From Caulobacter sp. 602-1 (lineage in GTDB: Bacteria > Pseudomonadota > Alphaproteobacteria > Caulobacterales > Caulobacteraceae), in assembly GCF_003931565.1 (NCBI RefSeq), contig NZ_RRYI01000008.1, positions 124,001 to 188,000 on the forward strand: a stretch of 64,000 nt of DNA, given 5' to 3'. A model generated the notes under the pieces. That model worked only from the letters and a program-made list of their open reading frames with translations, searched no databases and was not told where the DNA came from. Positions within the stretch are counted from its first letter, which is position 1, and every line of letters starts with the position of its first letter. The position numbers and the translations under genes are program-made. This document shows, piece after piece, positions 1 through 8,206 of the stretch.

Positions 1-50
1 TGGCGACGTCGATCTGTCCGGGCACCCTTGGCATTAGAAAACTCCGGGCA

Positions 51-1643
51 TCAGTGAGCGTCCGAAGGCGGCGGGGCGGCGTTCTTGACCGGCGCGGCCA
101 GCAGCGAGACGCCGGCGGCGACGAAGCAGCCGATGGCCAGCAGGGTGAAGCTGTCGCCGAAGGCCATGACCGTGGCCTGCTGCTCCAGCATCCCGCCGAT
201 GGCCTTGCGCGCCGCGCCGCCGGGGTCGGTGACGCCCAGCTGCTGCATGCGCTCCATCAGGCCCGCCATCATGCCGGCCGTGGCGCCGCCCTGGGTCACC
301 TTCGACGACAGATCGTCGTAGTAGAGCGCCGTCTGCTGGGTGATCGAGGTGGCGAGCAAGGCCAGGCCGATGGCCCCGCCGGTGTTGCGCGCCAGGTTCA
401 CCAGGCCGGAGGCGTTCTTGACCATGTGCGGGGGCAGGGTGCTCATCGTGATCTGCTGGGTGGCGATCATGGCGATCATGACCCCGACGCCGCGACAAGC
501 CTGGACGCCTGCGAATTCCCAGAAACCCCATTCCTTGGTCACGCCGTGGGCCATGTACATGCCGAAGCCGGCCAACAGAAAGCCGATGAACATCGGCACG
601 CGGGGGTCGGTCTTGCGGACAAGGCGGCCGGCGATCGGTCCGGTCAGGAACATCGACAGGCCCGACACGATCATCGTCGTGCCGACCTCCGACGCCGAAT
701 AATGACGCACTCGGCCCAGGAACTGCGGCAGCAGAAAGGTGCCGCCGAACAGGCTGGCGCCCGAGACAGCCGTCATCAGCACGCCCACCGAGAAGTTGCG
801 GTTGGCGAAGGCGCGCAGCTCGACGATGGGGTTCTTATAGGTCAGCTGCCGCCAGATGAAGACCATGCCGCCGATCACGGCCAGCACGGTCAGCCACAGG
901 ATGCCGCTGTCGTCGAACCAGTCGTCCTTGGCGCCTTCCTCCAGCACGAACTGCATGCTCATCAGGAAGATCGCCATGACGATCAGTCCGAACCAGTCGA
1001 AGCCCTTGGCCAGGCTGGGGTCGCCCTTGTCGAAGTCGGCCCAGCGATAGACGCCGAACAGCACCACCAGACCGGTCGGGACGTTGATGAAGAACAGCCA
1101 GCGCCAGGACAGCGCCTCGGTCAGATGGCCGCCCAGGGTGGGGCCGACCGTGGGCGCCAGGGTGACGATCAGGCCCATGATCACGCTGGCCGTCACGCGC
1201 CGTTCCGGCGGGAAGGCGGTGAAGGCCACGGCGAACACCGTCGGAATCATCGCCCCGCCGATGAAGCCCTGCAGGGCTCGGGTCAGGATCATCATGTCGA
1301 TCGACGAGGACAGGCCCGTCAGCACGCTCATGACGATGAAACCCGTACACGAGATCAGATAGAGGCGCTGGGTGCCCCACAGTCGCGACAGGTAGCCCGA
1401 CAGCGGGATCATCACGACCTCGGGGATCAGATAGGCCGTCTGGATCCAGCTGATCTGGTCGGTGCTGGCCCCGACGCCGGCCTGGATCTGCGGCAGCGAG
1501 GCCGCCACGATCTGGATGTCGAGGATGGCCATGAACTGGCCGATGACCATGGCGCCGAAGCCGAGGAACAGCTTGGTCCAGTCGACCTCGGGTTTTGTCG
1601 GGGCCTTGGAAACGGTGGTGGCGGGCAGGGCGGCGTCGGTCAT
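51..1643 (-). CDS. emrB: DHA2-family multidrug efflux MFS transporter (EmrB/QacA type)
   Basis: A 530-residue inner-membrane protein with many hydrophobic segments, as expected for the 14-helix DHA2 branch of the major facilitator superfamily. Family signatures are visible: the MAILDIQIVAASLPQI segment in helix 1, WIQTAYLIPEVVMIPLSGYL in helix 2, and RALQGFIGGAMIP further on. Such proteins export hydrophobic drugs by proton antiport. The start is 16 nt downstream of the stop of an EmrA/HlyD-type adaptor, so the two probably form an EmrAB pump that works with an outer-membrane channel encoded elsewhere. The exported substrate cannot be read from sequence. Confidence 0.9.
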   Translation of the reverse strand: MTDAALPATTVSKAPTKPEVDWTKLFLGFGAMVIGQFMAILDIQIVAASLPQIQAGVGASTDQISWIQTAYLIPEVVMIPLSGYLSRLWGTQRLYLISCTGFIVMSVLTGLSSSIDMMILTRALQGFIGGAMIPTVFAVAFTAFPPERRVTASVIMGLIVTLAPTVGPTLGGHLTEALSWRWLFFINVPTGLVVLFGVYRWADFDKGDPSLAKGFDWFGLIVMAIFLMSMQFVLEEGAKDDWFDDSGILWLTVLAVIGGMVFIWRQLTYKNPIVELRAFANRNFSVGVLMTAVSGASLFGGTFLLPQFLGRVRHYSASEVGTTMIVSGLSMFLTGPIAGRLVRKTDPRVPMFIGFLLAGFGMYMAHGVTKEWGFWEFAGVQACRGVGVMIAMIATQQITMSTLPPHMVKNASGLVNLARNTGGAIGLALLATSITQQTALYYDDLSSKVTQGGATAGMMAGLMERMQQLGVTDPGGAARKAIGGMLEQQATVMAFGDSFTLLAIGCFVAAGVSLLAAPVKNAAPPPSDAH

Positions 1644-1659
1644 GACGCGCTCCTTCGCT

Positions 1660-2778
1660 CTAGCGATCCACGCCCTGGCGGGCGACCTGCGGCGTGGCCT
1701 GGCCGGCCTCGGCGAACGAGGGGCCCGACCGGTCGCGGACGTCGACCTTGATCTCGACCGACAGGCCCGGGCGCAGGGCCTGGCCCAGCTGGCTGCGGTC
1801 GACCACGATCTTGACCGGCAGGCGCTGGGTGATCTTGGTGAAGTTCCCGACGGCGTTCTCGACCGGGATCAGGGCGAACTCCTGGCCGGTGGCCGGGGCG
1901 AAGCTGTCGACCTTGCCGACGATCTTCTGTTTGCCGAAGGCGTCGGCCTTGATTTCGACCGGCTGGCCGACCCGGATGCGCGAGACCTGGGTCTCCTTGA
2001 AGTTGGCGACGATATAGGCCTGGCCCAGCGGCACGATCGACATCAGCGCCACGCCGGGCTGGACCAGCTGACCCGGACGGACCGAGCGGGCCCCGACCAC
2101 GCCGCCGGCGGGCGCGCGGATCACGGTGCGCTCCAGATCCAGCTTGGCCTGCTCCACGGCGGCGTGGGCGGCGGCGGCCTGGGCGATGGTCTGGGCCTTG
2201 GCCGAGCCCAGCGACTGGGCGGCGCGCTTCTCGGCCTCGAGAGCGGCCTGGGCGCTGGCGACGCCGGCCGCGGTCTGGGTGGCTCCGGCGCGCTCGGTCT
2301 GGACCTTCTGCTGCGAGACCCAGCCTTGCTTGGCCAGAGCGTCGTAGCGCTCGAGATCGGCCTTGGCGCGCCCGGCGTCGGCCTGAGCGCTGGTCACGCC
2401 GGCCGCCTTCTGGGCGATCATCGCCTGCTCCAGGCTGGCCTTGTCGTCGATGGCGCGGATGGCCGCGTCGGCGGCGCTGGCGTTGGCGATCGCCTGGTCA
2501 AGGCGCGCCTGGAAGGTCGACGGATCGATCTTGGCCAGCACCTGGCCGGCCTCGACCCGCTGGTTGTCGGCCACCAGCACCTCGGCGACATAGCCGGAGA
2601 CCTGCGGGCTGACCGACACGGTGTCGGCCTGGACGAAGGCGTTGTCGGTGCTCTCGAAGTGCTGCTTGTCGAGGAACCAGAACGTTCCGCCGACGACCAC
2701 GCCGGCCAGGATGGCCCCCCCGGCGATCATCGGGACCAGCTTGCTCTTCCTGTTCGCGGAGGGTTCCGGCGAGGCCAT
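1660..2778 (-). CDS. emrA: HlyD/EmrA-family periplasmic adaptor of a multidrug efflux pump
   Basis: A 372-residue membrane fusion protein. A short cytoplasmic stretch precedes one transmembrane helix (about residues 15-35, MIAGGAILAGVVVGGTFWFL). A lipoyl/barrel-sandwich half follows (VSPQVSGYVAEVLVADNQRV), then a long Ala/Gln-rich coiled coil (about 90-220), then the second lipoyl half (VIRAPAGGVVGARSVRPGQLV). The ATG at 2778 is chosen because GGAAC lies upstream and MASPEPSANRKSK is a normal cytoplasmic lead; an in-frame start further out adds 28 residues through the probable promoter. It is first in an operon with the DHA2 transporter. No regulator gene is adjacent in the window. Confidence 0.88.
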   Translation of the reverse strand: MASPEPSANRKSKLVPMIAGGAILAGVVVGGTFWFLDKQHFESTDNAFVQADTVSVSPQVSGYVAEVLVADNQRVEAGQVLAKIDPSTFQARLDQAIANASAADAAIRAIDDKASLEQAMIAQKAAGVTSAQADAGRAKADLERYDALAKQGWVSQQKVQTERAGATQTAAGVASAQAALEAEKRAAQSLGSAKAQTIAQAAAAHAAVEQAKLDLERTVIRAPAGGVVGARSVRPGQLVQPGVALMSIVPLGQAYIVANFKETQVSRIRVGQPVEIKADAFGKQKIVGKVDSFAPATGQEFALIPVENAVGNFTKITQRLPVKIVVDRSQLGQALRPGLSVEIKVDVRDRSGPSFAEAGQATPQVARQGVDR

Positions 2779-2845
2779 GATCTGTTCCGATCGAAAGTTC
2801 GAAGGCGCCGGATACTGGGGTCCGACGCGCCCTTCAAGGGATAAA

Positions 2846-2861
2846 TGGACGCACCCGTCCA
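2846..2861. promoter_or_regulatory. Inverted repeat upstream of emrA, possible TetR-family operator
   Basis: TGGACG and CGTCCA are perfect 6-bp arms separated by CACC, 68 nt upstream of the emrA start, next to an AT-rich TTTATC that could be the minus-strand -10. TetR-family repressors commonly bind short palindromes like this at efflux promoters. The assignment rests on position and symmetry only, and the cognate regulator is not in the window. Confidence 0.4.
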
Positions 2862-3145
2862 AAAATCAACGATCGAAGAAAAGTTCCCGGACATCGGAGG
2901 CGGCGATGGGGAGTCGCTGTCTTTTCGCCTGGCGGATCGAGCCTTGAACCAGGGTCGGTCGCCAATGCCCAAGGGGCCGGCAAGGCGCCGGAGTTCGACC
3001 ACGCGACGACAGGTCGCGATTTTTCTTGCGTCGGAATCGCGGCAGATTAAAAGCCGCTCCCCAATCGCAACCAACGGCTTGGGAGCGCGTATCTCCTCCG
3101 GCGCGCGTTTTCGCCGGCCCATGCTCAAGGCGGCAGGAGGTTCCC
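2862..3145. other. Intergenic region with no convincing long gene
   Basis: This stretch lies between the emrA operator and the 45-aa ORF. Open frames cross it on both strands but lack ribosome sites and plausible protein composition. A CCGGCG/CGCCGG hairpin with a TTTT-containing loop lies around 3108-3128. It probably holds the promoter for the rightward small ORF. Confidence 0.4.
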
Positions 3146-3283
3146 TTGAAGACTCAGCACCCGATCGGCCAGACGCCGCTCGACATGATCCGCCCGGTCC
3201 TCTGGATGGCTGCGGCCGCTTTCGCGGCCGGTTTCGGCGGCTACCTCGTGCTGGGCCTTCGCGCCATTCACCCGGCCGTCTAG
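3146..3283 (+). CDS. Small single-pass membrane protein, 45 aa, TTG start
   Basis: A short ORF starting TTG, with AGGAGG placed five bases before it, the strongest ribosome site in this part of the window. The peptide has a polar N-terminus (MKTQHPIGQTPLDMI), one hydrophobic helix (about residues 16-37, including WMAAAAFAAGFGGYLVLGL) and a short tail ending HPAV. I do not recognise a family. It lies between the EmrAB pair and the convergent dut gene, and a palindromic repeat starts at its stop codon. Coding status rests on the ribosome site and the sensible membrane-helix composition; no homology was tested. Confidence 0.6.
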   Translation: MKTQHPIGQTPLDMIRPVLWMAAAAFAAGFGGYLVLGLRAIHPAV

Positions 3284-3376
3284 AGCATTTTCGATCCAAC
3301 TGTATCGATAGAGTGCTCTAGGCCTTTGTTTTTACGCATTTTCCGACGAACCGGCGCCGGCTTCGTCGGAGAATGC
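3281..3376. repeat. Compound palindromic intergenic repeat between the 45-aa ORF and dut
   Basis: Two adjacent inverted repeats. The first has TAGAGCA (3281-3287) facing TGCTCTA (3314-3320), with TCGAT/ATCGA inside. The second has GCATTTTCCGACGAA (3336-3350) facing TTCGTCGGAGAATGC (3362-3376) around a GC-rich self-complementary centre. The AGAGCATTTT/GAATGCTCT ends resemble small interspersed palindromes common between alphaproteobacterial genes. There is no T-run after the stem on either strand, so this is not a classical intrinsic terminator, although it sits between convergent genes. Confidence 0.6.
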
Positions 3377-3381
3377 TCTGG

Positions 3382-3849
3382 CTAGACGCCCGTCGAGCCG
3401 AAGCCGCCCGCGCCCCGGTCGGTCGCGTCCAGGTCGTCGACCTCGACCAGCGACCATTGCGGGGCCGCCGCGATCACGCCTTGGGCGATGCGGTCGCCCC
3501 GGCGAATGGTGAAGTCCTCTTCGCCCAGATTGATCAGCAGCACGCAGACCTGGCCGCGATAGTCGCTGTCGACGGTGCCCGGGGCGTTGACCACCGTGAC
3601 GCCGTTCTTGAACGCCAGGCCCGAGCGCGGGCGCACCTGCATCTCATAACCGTCCGGAATCGCCACAGAGAAGCCGGTCGGAGCCATGCAGCGCGAGCCC
3701 GGCTTCAGGACGATCGGCTCGTCTTCGGGCACATGGGCGCGGAGGTCGAAGCCCGCCGCGCCGGCGGTCGCATAGGCCGGAACCGGCAGGTCGGCATTGC
3801 CGTCCCAGCGCTTGAAGCGGATGGCGAGGCCGGCGGGGATGGCGGACAT
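3382..3849 (-). CDS. dut: Deoxyuridine 5'-triphosphate nucleotidohydrolase (dUTPase)
   Basis: 155 residues, normal length for the trimeric dUTPase that hydrolyses dUTP to dUMP and pyrophosphate, keeping uracil out of DNA and supplying the dTMP precursor. The five family motifs are present in order: AGFDLRAH, PRSGLAFKNGV, NAPGTVDSDYRGQ, RGDRIAQGVI and the C-terminal glycine-rich arm GAGGFGSTGV. It lies 70 nt downstream of coaBC on the same strand and may be cotranscribed with it. Confidence 0.97.
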   Translation of the reverse strand: MSAIPAGLAIRFKRWDGNADLPVPAYATAGAAGFDLRAHVPEDEPIVLKPGSRCMAPTGFSVAIPDGYEMQVRPRSGLAFKNGVTVVNAPGTVDSDYRGQVCVLLINLGEEDFTIRRGDRIAQGVIAAAPQWSLVEVDDLDATDRGAGGFGSTGV

Positions 3850-3919
3850 GCGGGCGGCTCCTGATCTGGAAAGGTCGGCCCGGCTGTAGCTGATTTGCCG
3901 GGCCTACGGCCAGCGCCGC

Positions 3920-5116
3920 TTAAGCGAGGGCGTCGGCGATCCGCTGGGCGATTTGGGCCGCCACCTGGTCCTTGGCCGCGCGGTCCCAGCGCTCAAGCCC
4001 GTCCTTGGTGATCAGCAGCACGGCGTTCTCCCCCCCGCCCATCACGCCCGGTTCGGTGACGTCGTTGGCGATGATCCAGTCGCAGCCCTTGCGGGCAAGC
4101 TTGGCCCGCGCGTGCTCCTCGACATGATCGGTCTCCGCCGCGAAGCCGACGACAAGTTTCGGCCGCATGGGTCCGGTGGCCGACAGGGTCGCCAGGATGT
4201 CGGGGTTCTCGACGAAGGTCAGGGCCGGCGGGCCGCCCTTTTCCTTCTTCAGCTTGGTTCCGAACGCCTCGTCCACGCGCCAGTCGGCGACGGCGGCCAC
4301 GAACACGCCGACGTCGGCGGGCAGGGCGGCCTGGCTGGCGGCCAGCATCTGGCGGGCGGTCTCGACATCGATCCGCTTGACCCCGACCGGCGTCGGCTGG
4401 GCGACCGGACCCGCCACCAAGGTGACCTCCGCGCCCAGCTTGGCCAGGGCCTCGGCGATCGCGAAGCCCTGCTTGCCGCTGGAGCGATTGGTGATGCCGC
4501 GCACCGGGTCGATCGGCTCGAAGGTCGGGCCGGCGGTGACCAGGGCGCGTTTCCCCGCCAGAGGCCGGGCGGCCGAACCTTCGAGCATCGCCATGATCGA
4601 CGCGAAGATCTCTTCCGGCTCGGCCAGCCGGCCCGGTCCGAACTCGCCGCAGGCCATGGCCCCTTCATCGGGACCGACGAAGGCGACGCCGTCGGCTTTC
4701 AGGGTGGCGATATTGCGCTGGGTGGCCGGGTGCAGCCACATCCTCACGTTCATGGCCGGAGCCATCAGGACCGGCTTGTCGGTGGCCAGCAGGGTGGTGG
4801 AGGCGAGATCCCCGGCCAGGCCGTGGGCCGCCTTGGCGATCAGGTCGGCCGTGGCGGGGGATACGACGATCAGGTCGGCCGAGCGGGACAGCTCGATATG
4901 GCCCATCTCGTGTTCGTCGGTCAGGGAGAACAGTTCCTGATAGACCTTGTCCTCGGCCAGGGCGGCCAGGGACAGCGGGGTGACGAACTCGGCGCCGGCC
5001 TTGGTGAGGATCGGTCGCACGCCGACGCCAGCCTTGCGCAGCAGGCGGGTCAACAGCAGCGCCTTGTAAGCCGCCACCCCGCCGCCGACGACCAGAAGAA
5101 CCCGTTTTCCGCTCAC
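3920..5116 (-). CDS. coaBC: Bifunctional phosphopantothenoylcysteine decarboxylase / phosphopantothenate-cysteine ligase
   Basis: 398 residues covering two consecutive steps of coenzyme A synthesis. The N-terminal CoaC flavoprotein half shows VLLVVGGGVAAYKALLLTR, the GHIELSRSADLIVVSPAT block, APAMNVRMW and the cysteine region GAMACGEFGPGRL. The C-terminal CoaB half starts near GKRALVTAGPTFEPIDPVR and has ITNRSSGKQG and CDWIIANDV. The GTG at 5116 is chosen because GGAG precedes it by six bases and the protein then begins VSGKRVLL as family members do; a longer in-frame start adds 28 unlikely residues. dut follows. Confidence 0.95.
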   Translation of the reverse strand: MSGKRVLLVVGGGVAAYKALLLTRLLRKAGVGVRPILTKAGAEFVTPLSLAALAEDKVYQELFSLTDEHEMGHIELSRSADLIVVSPATADLIAKAAHGLAGDLASTTLLATDKPVLMAPAMNVRMWLHPATQRNIATLKADGVAFVGPDEGAMACGEFGPGRLAEPEEIFASIMAMLEGSAARPLAGKRALVTAGPTFEPIDPVRGITNRSSGKQGFAIAEALAKLGAEVTLVAGPVAQPTPVGVKRIDVETARQMLAASQAALPADVGVFVAAVADWRVDEAFGTKLKKEKGGPPALTFVENPDILATLSATGPMRPKLVVGFAAETDHVEEHARAKLARKGCDWIIANDVTEPGVMGGGENAVLLITKDGLERWDRAAKDQVAAQIAQRIADALA

Positions 5117-5283
5117 GTCGCGCTCCGCTTTCCGCGTTCGTCTCGTCCCCAGCACATGCCCACGCTCGAACCAAAGCGCCAGAGGCAATTCGAGCGGCAA
5201 TCACAAGGCGAAGATTGGGACTCGACTCTCGTTCCGCTTTCGTTCATTAATCGTATAGATAGAGTTATGGGGCGAATACGATC

Positions 5284-5847
5284 ATGAAGGTTGTTCGACA
5301 TATCTCGGCGGGCGTTGTGGCCGCGCTCGGCCTGATGAGCCTCTCGGCCTGCGATAGCGGGGCGTCGGCGGTCAAGGCGCCCAAGGCTGGCGAACGCGCC
5401 AGCCTCGAATCTGGGTCTCCGACCGAGACCGCCGACGGCGGCTGGGGCGAGGGCGTCCGCCGCGCCGATCCGCGCGATGCGCCGGTCAAGCTGGTGGCGG
5501 GCAAGCCGTACTGGGCCGCCAATCGCACCCGCACGGCCGAGGAGAACGCCGAGCGTTCGTTTCAGAGCAACGGCAAGACCTTCGACGCCAAGTCGACCGA
5601 TGACTACGTGGCCAAGGTCCACGCCTTCGTCAGCGATCCGCCCAAGGGCGCCGAAACGCTCAAGCGCGCGAACGGCGACCTGCTGATCTACGACCCCAAG
5701 GGCAATGTCTTCGCGGTGGTGTCGCGCGAAGGCGCGCCGCGCACGATGTTCAAGCCGGACGAGGGCGCGGCCTATTGGGACGAACAGAAGACCCGCGAGG
5801 CGCGCCGGGCTTCGGCGGCCAAGCGGCGTGAACAGGCGGAAGGGTAG
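5284..5847 (+). CDS. Putative lipoprotein, function unknown
   Basis: 187 residues starting with a type II signal peptide (MKVVRHISAGVVAALGLMSL) and a lipobox ending in LSAC, so the mature protein should be lipidated at about Cys-23. The mature part is hydrophilic and charged, with KPYWAANRTRTAEENAE, a segment ending PKGNVFAVVSREGAPRTMFKP and a basic Arg/Lys-rich tail. The middle resembles generic conserved proteobacterial lipoproteins, but I do not recognise a family. It is transcribed divergently from coaBC with a short shared promoter region. Confidence 0.85.
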   Translation: MKVVRHISAGVVAALGLMSLSACDSGASAVKAPKAGERASLESGSPTETADGGWGEGVRRADPRDAPVKLVAGKPYWAANRTRTAEENAERSFQSNGKTFDAKSTDDYVAKVHAFVSDPPKGAETLKRANGDLLIYDPKGNVFAVVSREGAPRTMFKPDEGAAYWDEQKTREARRASAAKRREQAEG

Positions 5848-5849
5848 GG

Positions 5850-7358
5850 CTACCGCGCCAGCAGCAGGCCCGTCACGAACGCCGCGCCCGCGGTCGTCGC
5901 GCCGACCAGGAACCACAGCAGCGGCCACGCCTGGTCGCGCTCGACCTTGACCGGGACGGGCGCTGGCGGGGCCTCGGCCAGGCGGGCGAGGGCCTTGATG
6001 GCGCGTAGGGCTTCTTCGGCGAAGTCGCGGGCCTTGGCGGCGGGGGACAGCTCGCGGCCGATCCAGCGGCGCACCACCGGGTCGGCGGCGGCCCACAGGT
6101 CGTGGGTGGGGTCGATGCGGCGAGCGACGCCCTCGACCGTGACCATGGTCTTCTGCAGCAGCACCAGTTCGGGGCGCAGGGCCATGTCGAACAGGGCGGT
6201 GATCTCGAACAGCTGCGCCAGGAGCCGGCCCATCGAGACCTCGCGGGCGTTGCGGCCGAACACCGGCTCGCCGACGGCGCGCAGGGCCTGGGCGAAGGCG
6301 TCCATGTCCTGATGGGCGGGGACATAGCCGGCGTCGAAATGGATCTTGGCCACCCGCGCGTAGTCGCGGTTCAGGAAACCATAGAGGATCTCGGCCAGGT
6401 AGCGGCGCTCGCCGGGACCCAGGCGACCGACGATGCCGTAGTCGACGGCGACCACCTCGGCCGGGGCGGCGACGAACAGGTTGCCCTCGTGCAGGTCGGC
6501 GTGGAACAGGCCATGGTCCAGGGCCTGGGCGAGAAAGCCGCGGGTGACGTTCTCGGCCAGTGCCTTGCGATCCAGGCCCGGCAGCGCCAGGGCGGCGGGG
6601 TCGGAGAGCGGCACGCCCTCGGCCCAGGTCAGGGTCAGGACCCGCTTGCCGACGCCTTCCCAGCAGACCAGCGGCGCGCGCATATAGGGATCGACGGCCA
6701 TAGCTTCGCCCAACTCGGCGCAGCCGGCGGCCTCGAAACGCAGGTCCATCTCCAGGTCCAGGGACCGGATCACGACCTCGACGAACTCGGTGGGGCGCAG
6801 GCGGCGCGAGGCGGGCGCCAGCCTTTCGGCCAGGCGCGCGGCCAGGCGCAGCACGGCGCTGTCCTGGGCGACCTGGCGCTCGACGCCGGGCCGCAGCACC
6901 TTCACAGCCACCTTGCGACCATCGAGCAATGCGGCCGGATGGGCCTGGGCCAGGGAGGCGGCGGCGACCGCCTCGCCAATCTCAGCATAGACCTCGTCGA
7001 GCGGCTTGCCGAGGTTGCGGACGATCTCGGCCCTGGCCGTTTCCAGCGGGAACGGCGCCAGACGATCCTTCAGATGCGACAGGTCCTCGGCGAAGGCGGT
7101 CCCGAAGATGTCGGCGCGGGTCGACAGGAACTGGCCCATCTTGATCGCCGCCGGTCCCTGCTTTTCCAGCACCCGCGCCAGCCGCTCGCCCGGCCGGCCG
7201 CGCTTGGCCGCGCCCCCGGCGAACAGGCGTAGCAACCGGCCCGCCAGCTTGGCGGCCGGCGGCAATTGCGGCTCGACCTCGCGCGGGATCAGGGCGTCGG
7301 CCCGGACCAGGGCCCAGCCCGCGCCGGTCAGGCGCCAGAAGGCGGAAAGACTCGTCAC
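5850..7358 (-). CDS. ubiB: UbiB/ABC1-family atypical kinase required for ubiquinone biosynthesis
   Basis: 502 residues, the usual length for UbiB. Signatures of the ABC1/ADCK family are visible: the KxGQ motif in AAIKMGQFLSTRADIF, the nucleotide-binding lysine in VAVKVLRPGVERQV, the catalytic HADLHEGNLFV, and VDYGIVGRLG where protein kinases have DFG. The C-terminus carries two hydrophobic segments (WPLLWFLVGATTAGAAFVTG), matching the known membrane anchoring of UbiB. The family supports coenzyme Q production, probably by ATP-dependent extraction of lipid intermediates. The gene starts 4 nt after the ubiE stop and is almost certainly cotranscribed with it. Confidence 0.95.
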   Translation of the reverse strand: MTSLSAFWRLTGAGWALVRADALIPREVEPQLPPAAKLAGRLLRLFAGGAAKRGRPGERLARVLEKQGPAAIKMGQFLSTRADIFGTAFAEDLSHLKDRLAPFPLETARAEIVRNLGKPLDEVYAEIGEAVAAASLAQAHPAALLDGRKVAVKVLRPGVERQVAQDSAVLRLAARLAERLAPASRRLRPTEFVEVVIRSLDLEMDLRFEAAGCAELGEAMAVDPYMRAPLVCWEGVGKRVLTLTWAEGVPLSDPAALALPGLDRKALAENVTRGFLAQALDHGLFHADLHEGNLFVAAPAEVVAVDYGIVGRLGPGERRYLAEILYGFLNRDYARVAKIHFDAGYVPAHQDMDAFAQALRAVGEPVFGRNAREVSMGRLLAQLFEITALFDMALRPELVLLQKTMVTVEGVARRIDPTHDLWAAADPVVRRWIGRELSPAAKARDFAEEALRAIKALARLAEAPPAPVPVKVERDQAWPLLWFLVGATTAGAAFVTGLLLAR

Positions 7359-7362
7359 CGTT

Positions 7363-8121
7363 CTAGAGCGCCCAGCCCTGGTGCAGGGCCGCCACGCCGC
7401 CGGTGAAGTTGGTGTAGGTCACCCGCTTGAAGCCAGCGTTTTCCATCATGCCGGCGAAGGTCCGCTGGTCGGGGAAGCGGCGGATGCTCTCGACAAGGTA
7501 CTGATAGGCCTCGCGGTCCTTGGCGACCCACTCGCCGACCTGCGGAATGACCTTGAAGCTATAGGCGTCATACGCTTTGGCCAGGGCCTCGGTCACCGGA
7601 CGCGAGAATTCCAGGCACAGGAAGCGGCCGCCGGGCTTGAGCACCCGGCGCGCCTCGCGCAGGGCCGCGTCGATGTCGGTGACGTTGCGGATGCCGAACG
7701 AGATCACATAGGCGTTGGCGTAGGCGTCGGGCAGCGGCAGGCGCTGGGCGTCGCCGACGGTCCAGGTGATCTCCGGCTCGCCGCCCCGCTCGATGCCGGC
7801 CATGATCATCTCGGCGTTGTAGTCGACGATGTTGATGGTCGCGTCCGGGCCGCCGCGCCGCTGCTGGGCGCTGCGGGCCATCTTGGCGAAGCGGCGGGCC
7901 ATGTCGCCCGTGCCGCCGGCGCAGTCGATGATCACCTCGCCGGGCTGCGGGTTGAGGCGCGCGGCCACGGCGTCCTTCCAGAGCCGGTGCACGCCGCCGC
8001 TCATCAGGTCGTTCATGATGTCGTAGTTCTTGGCGACGCGGTCGAACACGCCACGCACCATCCCGGCCTTCAGCGAGGCGTCGACGTCCTTGAAACCGAA
8101 GCTGGCGGAGGTGTTGCTCAT
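7363..8121 (-). CDS. ubiE: Demethylmenaquinone / ubiquinone C-methyltransferase
   Basis: 252 residues, class I SAM-dependent methyltransferase. The UbiE signatures are FDRVAKNYDIMNDLMSGGVH near the N-terminus, the SAM-binding motif VIIDCAGGTGDMARR, and GIRNVTDIDAALREARRVLKPGG followed by CLEFSRP. It carries out the C-methylation in ubiquinone synthesis; in an alphaproteobacterium the substrate is most likely the ubiquinone-branch intermediate. It is first in an operon with ubiB and divergent from mutM across 85 bp. Confidence 0.97.
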   Translation of the reverse strand: MSNTSASFGFKDVDASLKAGMVRGVFDRVAKNYDIMNDLMSGGVHRLWKDAVAARLNPQPGEVIIDCAGGTGDMARRFAKMARSAQQRRGGPDATINIVDYNAEMIMAGIERGGEPEITWTVGDAQRLPLPDAYANAYVISFGIRNVTDIDAALREARRVLKPGGRFLCLEFSRPVTEALAKAYDAYSFKVIPQVGEWVAKDREAYQYLVESIRRFPDQRTFAGMMENAGFKRVTYTNFTGGVAALHQGWAL

Positions 8122-8206
8122 GACGTCCTTGGGCCGCGCTCTTACTATATGAACGTCCGCTATTAGCTTGCGCCTCGCGCCGCGTCATCGCCTTAAGGAA
8201 TGATCC

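Noticed and set aside
3336..3376. Intrinsic terminator between the 45-aa ORF and dut
   Set aside because: The stem is strong, but no T-run follows it on either strand; it fits an interspersed palindromic repeat better.
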